From assembly GCA_009377495.1 (NCBI GenBank), contig WHTZ01000021.1:22679-86678 (forward strand): DNA of 64,000 nucleotides. Direction: 5' to 3'. Every line of letters starts with the position of its first letter. Within the stretch, counting starts at the first letter, position 1. This document shows positions 43,001 through 49,793 of the stretch, piece by piece. Under the pieces are notes generated by a model. That model was not told where the DNA came from. It did no database searches and was given only the letters and a program-made list of their open reading frames with translations. A program made the position numbers and the translations under genes. The DNA is from Luteitalea sp. GTDB taxonomy: Bacteria; Acidobacteriota; Vicinamibacteria; Vicinamibacterales; Vicinamibacteraceae.

Positions 43001-43289
43001 CTGCTTCGTCGTGCCCCCCGCGGCCCGCTTCGGCAACGCTGGCGCAAATATCCTGGAGGGACCGGGACTCAACCTTCACCATTTGAGCCTGGTGAAGCGG
43101 TTCGCCCTTCAGAGAGGAATAACCCTCGAGTATGTGGCTGGCGTGTCGAATCTCTTCAACACCCCGCAATTTGGCTTCCCACGCGGCGATATCAACGCCG
43201 CGAACCCCGGCGAAATCACCAGCATCCGCACCGGGCGGGAGAACTCTGGCCCGCGCATGATGGAAATGACGCTACGCCTCCGCTGGTAG
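40059..43289 (+). CDS. Oar-type TonB-dependent receptor 4
   Basis: The 1076-residue receptor starts 7 bp after GGAGG. It has a signal (MVWTLFLSALLASLMLPGSA), the regulatory domain (LSTIRGAVTDQSGGVVPGVT, DLHPSTYQIRAELSGFRTFV), a plug (ARISSFNMISKSGSNQFRGS) and a barrel ending in Trp (MTLRLRW). It forms a tandem pair with receptor 3 and is followed 19 bp later by a ceramidase-like gene and then heme protein 4. The two tandem receptors in one operon may take different sizes or sulfation states of one ligand, which is speculation. Confidence 0.92.
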   Translation: MTTMTMVRNEDAFLKLMVWTLFLSALLASLMLPGSAAAQALSTIRGAVTDQSGGVVPGVTVTVTDVGTNVLVRTVISNDSGDYEVPDLHPSTYQIRAELSGFRTFVADRVVLDGSQTRRVNVVLQLGEVSDEVLVDAGAAVITTDSGDISAKFTEELFDASPLVNTYYPQSLLTTLAGVESQMGSWSLRMAGQPASQNALGMDGVYQDGTVNLINNMMDFTELTMTAVGNTADQARISSFNMISKSGSNQFRGSLFYTHFNSALNARSFFEPSKLSAREHKSHIDVSGPIVRDRTFFYASYFHQNIPSASFNRSTVATAAMRDGDFSQLLAGPNPTPVIDPLTGAPFPGNVIPPERFNALSALVQEQFIPPPNLEDADTLVNNLGFEHAYPEDLYRADYPMVRIDHQISTNNTLYGRFIQRYTPYVLKRGLPGFDWTRVRWHRGTVFSDTHVFSPNLVATFRAGWLWDFVEDGTEVDGFTPRRGDQVVQEIGLQGVNPRELQAMGFPRMDITGMTSLETIAGGVKEDNHQLSLSNSLTWSQGRHVWKFGGEVRRVSRFDGAISEPTYGRFAFNGRFTGSAYADFLLGLPHSSERVDPLTDRSQVAYELGFFAMDTYKITSRLTLDYGLRWDIFTSPRFDDGLQFNWDPATGDVIVPPDAMSSVSPLYPQNINVRSGDVIPEIKWSNIRPRLAVAYRLQDNLVVRGSYGVFTEQIGYFDRLQGSGPFQIAETYINELVDGKPSFTFPNPFPADIASAEIPSQSIRGFPATTRQGAIHQFQVSAERQFGGLGARLSYIGSRSRGLNYNLNINKPEPGLESFSQDRRPYPQFIDATIAQENGASNYDALQVQVNRRAGPVTFDAHYTLQSNRSNFLNLENPYAPNEWHDEQYNTRHKAAVSTVIELPWGRGRPYLADAPSLVNSLIGDWNVVTVSYVQTGQHFSPAFSGSDPSNTNTLGGLPDRICDGNLPRGQRTVEQWFDPSCFVVPPAARFGNAGANILEGPGLNLHHLSLVKRFALQRGITLEYVAGVSNLFNTPQFGFPRGDINAANPGEITSIRTGRENSGPRMMEMTLRLRW

Positions 43290-43308
43290 GTCCATTGAGA
43301 CGAACGAC

Positions 43309-44829
43309 ATGATTTCTCAGGTTGAATGCCGTAGAGACCTCGAGCACCTGGATCCCGGAGCTGATAGCCGCTCTGGGTGTAACGCGACACTCCGACGAGC
43401 GACTGCCGTGGCAGTCGCTGTTCTCGTTGTCATGTGCGTGTCGTCGACCGTGGCGGCGCAGGACCGCTCCGATCGGCAGCTACAGGCGGGAGCGGCGGCG
43501 AGCATTATTACTCCCCCGCTCGGCGAGCTCATCGTGGGTGGATGGACGCCGAGGCCCGCAACCCACATCCACGACGAGCTGTATGCTCGCTGTCTGGTGC
43601 TCGACGACGGCCAAAGCCGGGTCGCCATCGTCGTGGCCGATAACGTAGGGATTCTCCGCAGCGTTCTGGACGAAGCCAAACGAATGGCGTCCGAACGATC
43701 GGGACTTCCAGTGGAGCGTATCCTTGTCGCGTCGACGCACACGCATTCCGCGAGCACCGCCCGGGGGACGAACGCATATGACGAAACGGCGCCGCTCGAT
43801 AGCTACCAGACGTTTCTCGCTCAGCGTATTGCCGACGGTATCCAGCGCGCTGTTAACAATCTCGAGCCAGCCCAAGTTGGATGGGGGGCCGGAAGCCTTC
43901 CGGACCAGGTGTTCAATCGTCGCTGGTTCATGAAGCCCGGGACAGATCTCACCAATCCCTTTGGAGGAACCGACAAGGTTCGTATGAATCCCGGGGTAGG
44001 CAATCCCAACCTGTTGAAGCCAGCGGGACCCACCGATCCGGAGATTGCATTCCTCGCGGTGCGCTCGTCAGAGGGCCGCCCTATCGCGTTGCTGGCCAAC
44101 TATTCGCTCCACTACGTCGGCGGAGTGCCAAGTGGCCACATCTCGGCCGACTACTTCGGCCTGTTCGCCAAGCGCATGAGCCTCTTGCTGGGAGTCGAGG
44201 AGCAGGATCCGCCGTTTGTTGCCATGATGTCCAACGGCACCAGTGGAAACATCAACAACATCAACTTTGCGGGTGGGCAAAAGGAGCTTCCACACTACGG
44301 TCGCATGAGCGTGGTGGCCAATCAGGTCGCGGCGGAAGTCTTTCGAGCACTGCAGGAGATCGACTACCACGATTCCGTACCGCTCACCATGGTCCAGCGG
44401 GAGCTGACCCTGGCGACCCGACGGCCGACCGAGCAAATGGTAGCCCGTGCCCGGGATATCTTGGCCCGCCCGAAAGACGCACCCCAAGGTCACCCGCGGG
44501 AACGGATATACGCAGAGCGGATCCTGCAGATCATGGAAACGCCGCCTCGTGTTGACATTGTGCTGCAGGCTCTGCGGATCGGCGAGTTGGCGATCACGGC
44601 GATTCCATTTGAGGTCTTCGTGGAGATCGGACTGGAGCTCAAGGAGCAGAGTTCCTTCCCAACCACGTTTACGGTGTCACTCGCAAACGGCTCCAATGGC
44701 TACTTGCCCACCGTCCCCCATCACGGCTTGGGCGGGTATGAGACATGGTTGGGAACGAACCGTTTCGAAGTTGAGGCAGCTCCGAAGATCGTGGCAACAC
44801 TGCTGTCGATGCTGGAGCCGCTCAAGTAG
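43309..44829 (+). CDS. Neutral ceramidase-like exported amidohydrolase 2
   Basis: The 506-residue protein has a Sec signal (TAVAVAVLVVMCVSSTVAAQ) and the ceramidase N-terminal domain. LQAGAAASIITPPLGELIVG opens the fold; ILVASTHTHSAS carries the paired metal His; NYSLHYVGGVPSGHISADYF contributes a further His; and MSNGTSGNINNINF is the serine loop. The end EVFVEIGLELKEQS and NGYLPTVPHHGLGGYETW is shared with ceramidase-like protein 3 almost residue for residue. It lies between TonB receptor 4 and heme protein 4 with gaps of 19 and 9 bp. The true substrate may be an N-acylated sugar or lipid. Confidence 0.82.
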   Translation: MISQVECRRDLEHLDPGADSRSGCNATLRRATAVAVAVLVVMCVSSTVAAQDRSDRQLQAGAAASIITPPLGELIVGGWTPRPATHIHDELYARCLVLDDGQSRVAIVVADNVGILRSVLDEAKRMASERSGLPVERILVASTHTHSASTARGTNAYDETAPLDSYQTFLAQRIADGIQRAVNNLEPAQVGWGAGSLPDQVFNRRWFMKPGTDLTNPFGGTDKVRMNPGVGNPNLLKPAGPTDPEIAFLAVRSSEGRPIALLANYSLHYVGGVPSGHISADYFGLFAKRMSLLLGVEEQDPPFVAMMSNGTSGNINNINFAGGQKELPHYGRMSVVANQVAAEVFRALQEIDYHDSVPLTMVQRELTLATRRPTEQMVARARDILARPKDAPQGHPRERIYAERILQIMETPPRVDIVLQALRIGELAITAIPFEVFVEIGLELKEQSSFPTTFTVSLANGSNGYLPTVPHHGLGGYETWLGTNRFEVEAAPKIVATLLSMLEPLK

Positions 44830-44838
44830 CGTCTGACC

Positions 44839-47800
44839 ATGAAACGATGCTGCGCGCTTCTCGCCGCGGTCCTCCTGTTTGGCGGGAGTCTGTTGTACTC
44901 ACGGCCTGCCGCCAAGCCACAAGATGGAGGCGGGCGCTCTGGAGCGGAGCAGCACCGCGCTCGCACGGGACCGCTCTCGCCGCAGGAGGCCCTGGCAGGC
45001 TTCCAACTGGAGCCGGGATATCGGATTGAGCTCGTGGCCGCCGAGCCTCTGGTCGTCGATCCGGTCGCGATGGCCTTCGATGAACGGGGACGGATGTACG
45101 TCGTGGAGGGCCGTGGCTATCCCGATCCTCTTGAAGGGTCGGGGTCTCCTCCTTCGGCGAAAGGCGTCATTGCTCTTCTCGAGGACGCCAATGGCGACGG
45201 GCGTTATGACAAACGGACGGACTTCGTAGAGGGGCTCAGGTATCCCAACGGGATCATGCCATGGGACGGAGGGGTGTTCGTAAGCTGCGCACCAGACCTC
45301 TTCTATTTCAAGGACACGACGGGCGACGGTCGAGCCGATGTCCGAAAGGTGGTTCTCACAGGATTCGACGCCACGCGGACGGCTCAGATTCGATTCAGCC
45401 ATCCAACGCTCGGCATCGACAACTGGGTATATCTCACGAGCGGTCTCAACGGAGGAAAGGTCACGGCACCGACGTATCCGAGACGGCCGCCGGTGGAATT
45501 TGCCGGGAGCGATTCCCGCTTCAATCCCTTCACGTTCGAGTTTGAATTAACGGGTGGCAAGGGACAGTTCGGCCTGACCTTCGACGACTTCGGCCGTCGC
45601 TTCATCTGTGCCAATCGCCATCCCGTGTGGCATGTCGTGCTGGAGCCCCATTACCTCAAGCGCAATCCCCATCTGGCATTTTCTGAGACGGTTCATGAAG
45701 TATCCAAGGTTGGTCCGGAGGCAGTCGTGTGGCCCATCAGTGCCGACATGACCACCGCCTCCTTCCATCCCAGTCTTATGAGTACGCCTCATGCCGGAAC
45801 GTTCACGGCGGCCAGTGGAGTCCACATTCATCGTGGAGACGCGCTGCCGAAGGACCACTACGGAAGCATCTTTATCTGTGAATCGGCGCAGAACCTGGTC
45901 CAGCGGCAAGATCGGGAATCGACTGGCGCAACCTTCACCTCCAAGCCCGCGCGCGAGGGCGTTGAGTTTCTCGCTTCGGCAGACAACTGGTTCAGACCCG
46001 TGTTTGCGACCAACGGCCCTGACGGCGCGCTCTACGTTGTGGATATGTACCGCGAGAACATTGACCATCCACAGTATGTGCCGGAGGCGAGCCGCTCACT
46101 CCTGGACTTCGAAGGGGGAAAGCAATATGGCCGGATCTACCGAATCGTGGCTGCAGACTGGAAGCGAGAGAGCAAGCGGTTCGATCTCGCTCGAGCTAGC
46201 GTCGAAGAATTGAGCCAGACGCTGGAGCATCCCAATGCCTGGTGGCGAGAGACAGCCCAGCGGCTGCTGGTCGAACGCCAGGACCGTGCTGCCCTCTCTC
46301 ATCTTCGCCAACTGCTGCGCACGGGGCGCCGCGCCGCGGCCCGTGTTCACGCGCTGTGGACCCTGGAGGGGTTGCAAGGGCTCGAGAATAGCCAAATCCT
46401 TCAGGCGCTGCAGGACGAGCATGTGGGCGTACGGGAGAACGCCGTTCGCCTGGCCGAAAAGCGGCTCGCCGAGTCGAATGAGCTTCTCTCTCGCCTGCTC
46501 GTGCTGGCAAACGATCCGGATGCCCGAGTCCGTTTTCGCGTGGCACTCGCCCTTGGGGAGACCGACGATCCCCAGGCGACGAACGCGCTGGCCAACATGG
46601 CCCGCCGTGACGGTGACCAGCTTTGGGCACGGGCAGCCGTGCTCAGCTCCATCGGAAAGCGGTCGAACGAGTTCCTGCGGGCCTTTGCCGCCTCCCCTCC
46701 GGCTTCGACTGAGATCACGGCGGCCGTCATGGAGGATCTCGGTCAGATCTTCGGAGCGGGCCAGTCTCCCGAGCGTTGTGTTGAGTTGATCTTGCACATT
46801 ACCGATCCGGTCAACGAATTCTCGTGGCAGCCAGCCGCGCTGGCAGGCATTGCCGAAGGTCTCCGCACGCGGGGCCTCGGCCAAGGGACCAGCTCCCCCT
46901 TGACGGCGTTGGTCAGCGGCAGCACGCCGAAAGCACGAGAAGCAAGGGCACGGCTGAAGGCTCTGCTGCAGCGCTCTTCGGCGGTCGCGTTGGATGAGCG
47001 CCAGCCCCCCGAGCTCCGACTCGCGGCGATTGGGCTTCTGGGCTATGGCACATACGCCTCTGCTGGAAAGGCCCTGGAGCAGCTGTTGGAACCTCAGCAT
47101 CCCTCTGAAATTCAGATGGCGGTGGTCCGTTCGCTCGGCCGGCTTGATGATTCGGTTGCCGGACCGGCGCTCGTGAAGCCTGCTCGATGGCAGACATACA
47201 CTCCCCAGATCAGGGAAACGGTACTCTCTGTGCTCATGGCCGAGCCCCGACACCTGCCGGCCTTGCTCGGCGCGATCGAAAAAGGGGATGTCGCACCGAC
47301 GGCCCTTGGGCCCTCGCGGCGCACGCAGCTCTTGAAACACCGGGACACCGCGATTCAGGAGCGCGCCGTCAAGGTATTCGCTGACATGGAGTCGGGAGAT
47401 CGGATGCAGGCTTACGAGCAGCTTCGCGAAAAGGTTCTGAGCCTGACGGGACGTGCTGATGATGGCGAGCAGGTCTTTGCCACTCACTGCGCAGCCTGTC
47501 ACGCGTTCGGCGGTAACGGTGGACGGCTGGGCCCAGACCTTAGCGGTATCAGCAATCAGCCGGCGGATGCGATTCTCCTCCACGTGTTGGTGCCTGACTA
47601 CGAAATTACCCCCGGCTTTGACGCCTACCTCGTCGAGACCAGAGACGGGAGGACGCTCTATGGACTGCTGGAATCAGAGTCAGCCACCAGCATCACGCTT
47701 CGCGACGCCTCCAATGAGCAGTACGTGCTCTTGCGAAGCAACATCATCTCGATGTCGGCATCGCCCAACTCCCTCATGCCGAATGAGCTGGAACGTGTGA

Positions 47801-47892
47801 TGTCACCGCGGAAGCTGGCCGATCTGATCGCATACCTGAAGGGGACGTCGAAGAGAACAGACGTCGATGGTTCCCACGCTGATCCGCAATAA
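44839..47892 (+). CDS. PVC-type propeller/HEAT/c-type heme protein 4
   Basis: The 1017-residue paralogue of heme protein 3 has a signal (MKRCCALLAAVLLFGGSLLY), a propeller (AMAFDERGRMYVVEGRGYPD, LEDANGDGRYDKRTDFVEGL), HEAT repeats (LEHPNAWWRETAQRLLVERQ onward) and a heme site C884-A-A-C-H888 followed by LGPDLSGISNQP. The C-terminal segment TSITLRDASNEQYVLLRSNI and LMPNELERVMSPRKLADLIA is the standard TIGR02603 end. It closes the long plus-strand operon and is convergent with ceramidase-like gene 3 across a 43-bp gap filled by heptamer repeats. The intact signal peptide here shows what heme protein 3 probably had before its palindrome insertion. Confidence 0.88.
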   Translation: MKRCCALLAAVLLFGGSLLYSRPAAKPQDGGGRSGAEQHRARTGPLSPQEALAGFQLEPGYRIELVAAEPLVVDPVAMAFDERGRMYVVEGRGYPDPLEGSGSPPSAKGVIALLEDANGDGRYDKRTDFVEGLRYPNGIMPWDGGVFVSCAPDLFYFKDTTGDGRADVRKVVLTGFDATRTAQIRFSHPTLGIDNWVYLTSGLNGGKVTAPTYPRRPPVEFAGSDSRFNPFTFEFELTGGKGQFGLTFDDFGRRFICANRHPVWHVVLEPHYLKRNPHLAFSETVHEVSKVGPEAVVWPISADMTTASFHPSLMSTPHAGTFTAASGVHIHRGDALPKDHYGSIFICESAQNLVQRQDRESTGATFTSKPAREGVEFLASADNWFRPVFATNGPDGALYVVDMYRENIDHPQYVPEASRSLLDFEGGKQYGRIYRIVAADWKRESKRFDLARASVEELSQTLEHPNAWWRETAQRLLVERQDRAALSHLRQLLRTGRRAAARVHALWTLEGLQGLENSQILQALQDEHVGVRENAVRLAEKRLAESNELLSRLLVLANDPDARVRFRVALALGETDDPQATNALANMARRDGDQLWARAAVLSSIGKRSNEFLRAFAASPPASTEITAAVMEDLGQIFGAGQSPERCVELILHITDPVNEFSWQPAALAGIAEGLRTRGLGQGTSSPLTALVSGSTPKAREARARLKALLQRSSAVALDERQPPELRLAAIGLLGYGTYASAGKALEQLLEPQHPSEIQMAVVRSLGRLDDSVAGPALVKPARWQTYTPQIRETVLSVLMAEPRHLPALLGAIEKGDVAPTALGPSRRTQLLKHRDTAIQERAVKVFADMESGDRMQAYEQLREKVLSLTGRADDGEQVFATHCAACHAFGGNGGRLGPDLSGISNQPADAILLHVLVPDYEITPGFDAYLVETRDGRTLYGLLESESATSITLRDASNEQYVLLRSNIISMSASPNSLMPNELERVMSPRKLADLIAYLKGTSKRTDVDGSHADPQ

Positions 47893-47894
47893 CA

Positions 47895-47936
47895 GGGCAT
47901 TGGGCATTGGGCATTGTGCATCGTGCATTGGGCATT
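47895..47936. repeat. Tandem heptamer array, six units of GKGCATY
   Basis: Six contiguous 7-bp units run GGGCATT three times, GTGCATC, GTGCATT, GGGCATT. They fill the gap between two convergent genes; the last base is part of the stop codon of ceramidase-like gene 3. Similar short GCATT arrays are familiar from other bacterial genomes. The copy number may vary between strains. Confidence 0.85.
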
Positions 47937-49477
47937 CAAGATGCGTGGAGGCCCTGAAACAACTCCAGCAGCGCGCCGACAATCTTGGGTGATGCCTCGA
48001 CCTCGAGGTAACTGGATCTAGCCCTCCAGGTCTCATATCCCCCCAGCTTGTGGTGCTCGGGCGTGGGAAGGTATCCGTTGTAGCCATTGGCCAGAGAAAC
48101 GGTGAACGTGTGCTTGAACGGACTCTGCTCCTTGAGCTCCAGGCCGATTTCGACAAAGACCTCGCAGGGGATGGCCGCGATGACGAGGTCGCCGATGCGC
48201 AGGGCTTGGAGGATGAAGGACACGCTCTTGGGATATTCACTCAGAAACAGCGTCTCCCGGGCGTAGATCTCCTCGCGGGTGTCCATGTTCGGTCCCTTTG
48301 CCCGTGACACGATCCGTCGAGCGCGGTCCAGATCTTTGGCACTCGGCAAGCGAACCCCGAGGGTCAACTCCGTCGTGCGGGCGTCCAAGGCCACCCCGGG
48401 CTTGTGCTGAAGCGTTTCGTAGACTCGCAGTGCCTCGGCGGCGACATCGTGCGCCACCCGATGCATTTGAACATAGGGAGGCATCGATTTCTGGGCCTCC
48501 CGGAAGTTGATGTTGTTGATGTTTCCGCTCGTGCCATTGGACAAGGCTGCGACAAACGGAGGATCGTTCGCTTGCGACTCGCCCTCGCTCCGTTTTGGCG
48601 AGCGCGATCGAAGAAGCTCCTCGATCCGACGGGCAAAGGCGCCAAAGTAATCGGCGGAGGCGTGACCTGGTCCAATACCTCCCACGTAGTGCAGGGAATA
48701 ATTCGCAAAGAGCGCGATCGGACGCCCGTCGAGGGCGCGGGCCGAAATGATCGAGAGCTCCGGATCCGTCGGGCCCGCTGGCTCCACGAGGTCCGGGCTC
48801 GCCGCTGGAGGATTCATCTGGACGTCGTCCACATCCCCGAAAGGATTGGGAGGGATGGAGCCAGGGCGCATTTTCCACCGGCGGTTGAACACTTGGTCGG
48901 GCACACCGCCGACTCCCCAACCAATCTCGGCCGGCTCCAGGTTGTTGATGGCCTGTCGCACGGCATCGGCGATGCGGACGGTCAAGAGCTCGAGATATTC
49001 CTGGTCAGGGTCGCTCTGGAAAACTGAGCCGGCTGCGGGCGCCGAATGGGTGTGTGTCGCCGACATGAGCACGTTCTGCACGGGCAGGCCAGTGTGCGCG
49101 TGAACCAGTCTCTTCGCCGCATCGTAGACCTGTCTGGGAATCATGCAACTGTCCACCACCACGATCGCAAGGCGTGTGGCTCCATCGTCCAGAACGAGCG
49201 CCCTTGCGTGGAGCTCGTCGTGGATGTGTTCGACCTTTTTATCCTGCATGCTGCCGCTGATGGACAGCCCGAGCTTTGGCGTGATATTGCTGGTGGCCGC
49301 TCCTGCGCGAAAGCTTCCCGGGGCTGGAGCCACCCCCAGCCCAAGGGCATCCGACGTAATCCCCAAGAGTAAAACGCAGAGCACGGACGTCGCTCGCCAG
49401 GCAACGCTACGGCGCGAAGGAGACGCTGGTGGCTGAGACGTGTGACGCCGCTGGACGTGCCTCAATTGAACCCCCAT
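47936..49477 (-). CDS. Neutral ceramidase-like exported amidohydrolase 3
   Basis: The protein (513 residues from ATG 49477) has a signal segment (WRATSVLCVLLLGITSDALG) and the ceramidase N-terminal domain: FRAGAATSNITPKLGLSISG, VLMSATHTHSAP, NYSLHYVGGIGPGHASADYF and LSNGTSGNINNINF. It is very similar to protein 2 (QVFNRRW, NGYLPTPEHHKLGGYETW). GGAG lies 9 bp before ATG 49477; an ATG at 49495 without a clear ribosome-binding site adds six residues. An insertion around RSRSPKRSEGESQAND (near residue 295) is not in protein 2. It is transcribed alone, away from the palindrome-rich region and the divergent cytochrome/FG-GAP gene. Confidence 0.82.
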   Translation of the reverse strand: MGVQLRHVQRRHTSQPPASPSRRSVAWRATSVLCVLLLGITSDALGLGVAPAPGSFRAGAATSNITPKLGLSISGSMQDKKVEHIHDELHARALVLDDGATRLAIVVVDSCMIPRQVYDAAKRLVHAHTGLPVQNVLMSATHTHSAPAAGSVFQSDPDQEYLELLTVRIADAVRQAINNLEPAEIGWGVGGVPDQVFNRRWKMRPGSIPPNPFGDVDDVQMNPPAASPDLVEPAGPTDPELSIISARALDGRPIALFANYSLHYVGGIGPGHASADYFGAFARRIEELLRSRSPKRSEGESQANDPPFVAALSNGTSGNINNINFREAQKSMPPYVQMHRVAHDVAAEALRVYETLQHKPGVALDARTTELTLGVRLPSAKDLDRARRIVSRAKGPNMDTREEIYARETLFLSEYPKSVSFILQALRIGDLVIAAIPCEVFVEIGLELKEQSPFKHTFTVSLANGYNGYLPTPEHHKLGGYETWRARSSYLEVEASPKIVGALLELFQGLHAS

Positions 49478-49503
49478 CTGTATCGACTCCGGCATGCTAC
49501 ATA

Positions 49504-49536
49504 GCGAAGCGCGAAGGCGGAAAGGCCGCGCGCTTC
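49504..49536. repeat. Short palindromic repeat sharing 19 bp with 29842-29860
   Basis: GCGAAGCGCGAAGGCGGAA (49504-49522) is the exact reverse complement of 29842-29860. GAAGCGCG (49506-49513) and CGCGCTTC (49529-49536) form an 8-bp stem. It is the first of four palindromes before the cytochrome/FG-GAP gene. Confidence 0.6.
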
Positions 49537-49543
49537 TAACTGA

Positions 49544-49567
49544 ATGCTTTTAATATATTATTTCAGT
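49544..49567. promoter_or_regulatory. AT-rich promoter or operator candidate
   Basis: ATGCTTTTAATATATTATTT followed by CAGT is the only AT-rich stretch in this divergent gap. ACTGAA and TTCAGT flank it as an inverted pair. A related sequence, ATGCTTATATTGTATTTCAC, precedes the LacI gene at 52620, so this may be an operator of that regulator. Confidence 0.4.
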
Positions 49568-49596
49568 AGCGCGGTCAACACTCGGGGCGTGAGAAT

Positions 49597-49663
49597 AGTA
49601 GCGAAGCTCCGCCTCAAACCCCCGAGCCAAGCCGAAGCGCGGTGCCGGCGGATCTTCGCTACT
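49597..49663 (-). repeat. REP-like palindrome, copy B
   Basis: Arms AGTAGCGAAGCTCCGCC (49597-49613) and GGCGGATCTTCGCTACT (49647-49663) pair with one mismatch. The mismatch is mirrored relative to copy A at 33433-33497, which shows the two copies lie in opposite orientation. Interiors are alignable (both contain GGCTCGG when read in the same orientation). Confidence 0.75.
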
Positions 49664-49667
49664 AGAT

Positions 49668-49692
49668 GCGCGGCCGCCGACGGCGGCCGCGC
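49668..49692. repeat. Perfect 11-bp GC hairpin
   Basis: GCGCGGCCGCC, loop GAC, GGCGGCCGCGC form a perfect stem. It directly follows the REP-like copy B and resembles the GC hairpin within the 98-nt repeats. Confidence 0.6.
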
Positions 49693-49702
49693 CTAAGACA
49701 GA

Positions 49703-49758
49703 TCCTAAGGCCGGACGCACATAAACTTGCTTCATGGGTCACGAGTCCGGCCTTAGGA
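49703..49758. promoter_or_regulatory. 14-bp perfect inverted repeat around the upstream ATG
   Basis: TCCTAAGGCCGGAC (49703-49716) and GTCCGGCCTTAGGA (49745-49758) are perfect inverted copies, extended outward by AGACA/TGTCT after two mismatched bases. The loop (28 nt) contains ATG 49734, a possible start of the next gene. In RNA, this stem would occlude that ATG, which supports the start at 49794 or a regulatory switch. Confidence 0.6.
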
Positions 49759-49793
49759 GATGTCTAGTCACCGTTCGTGTCCGCTTTCCTGCG

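Noticed and set aside
47895..47936. CRISPR-like repeats
   Set aside because: Units are 7 bp and contiguous without spacers, so this is a simple tandem array. No CRISPR array or cas gene was seen in the window.
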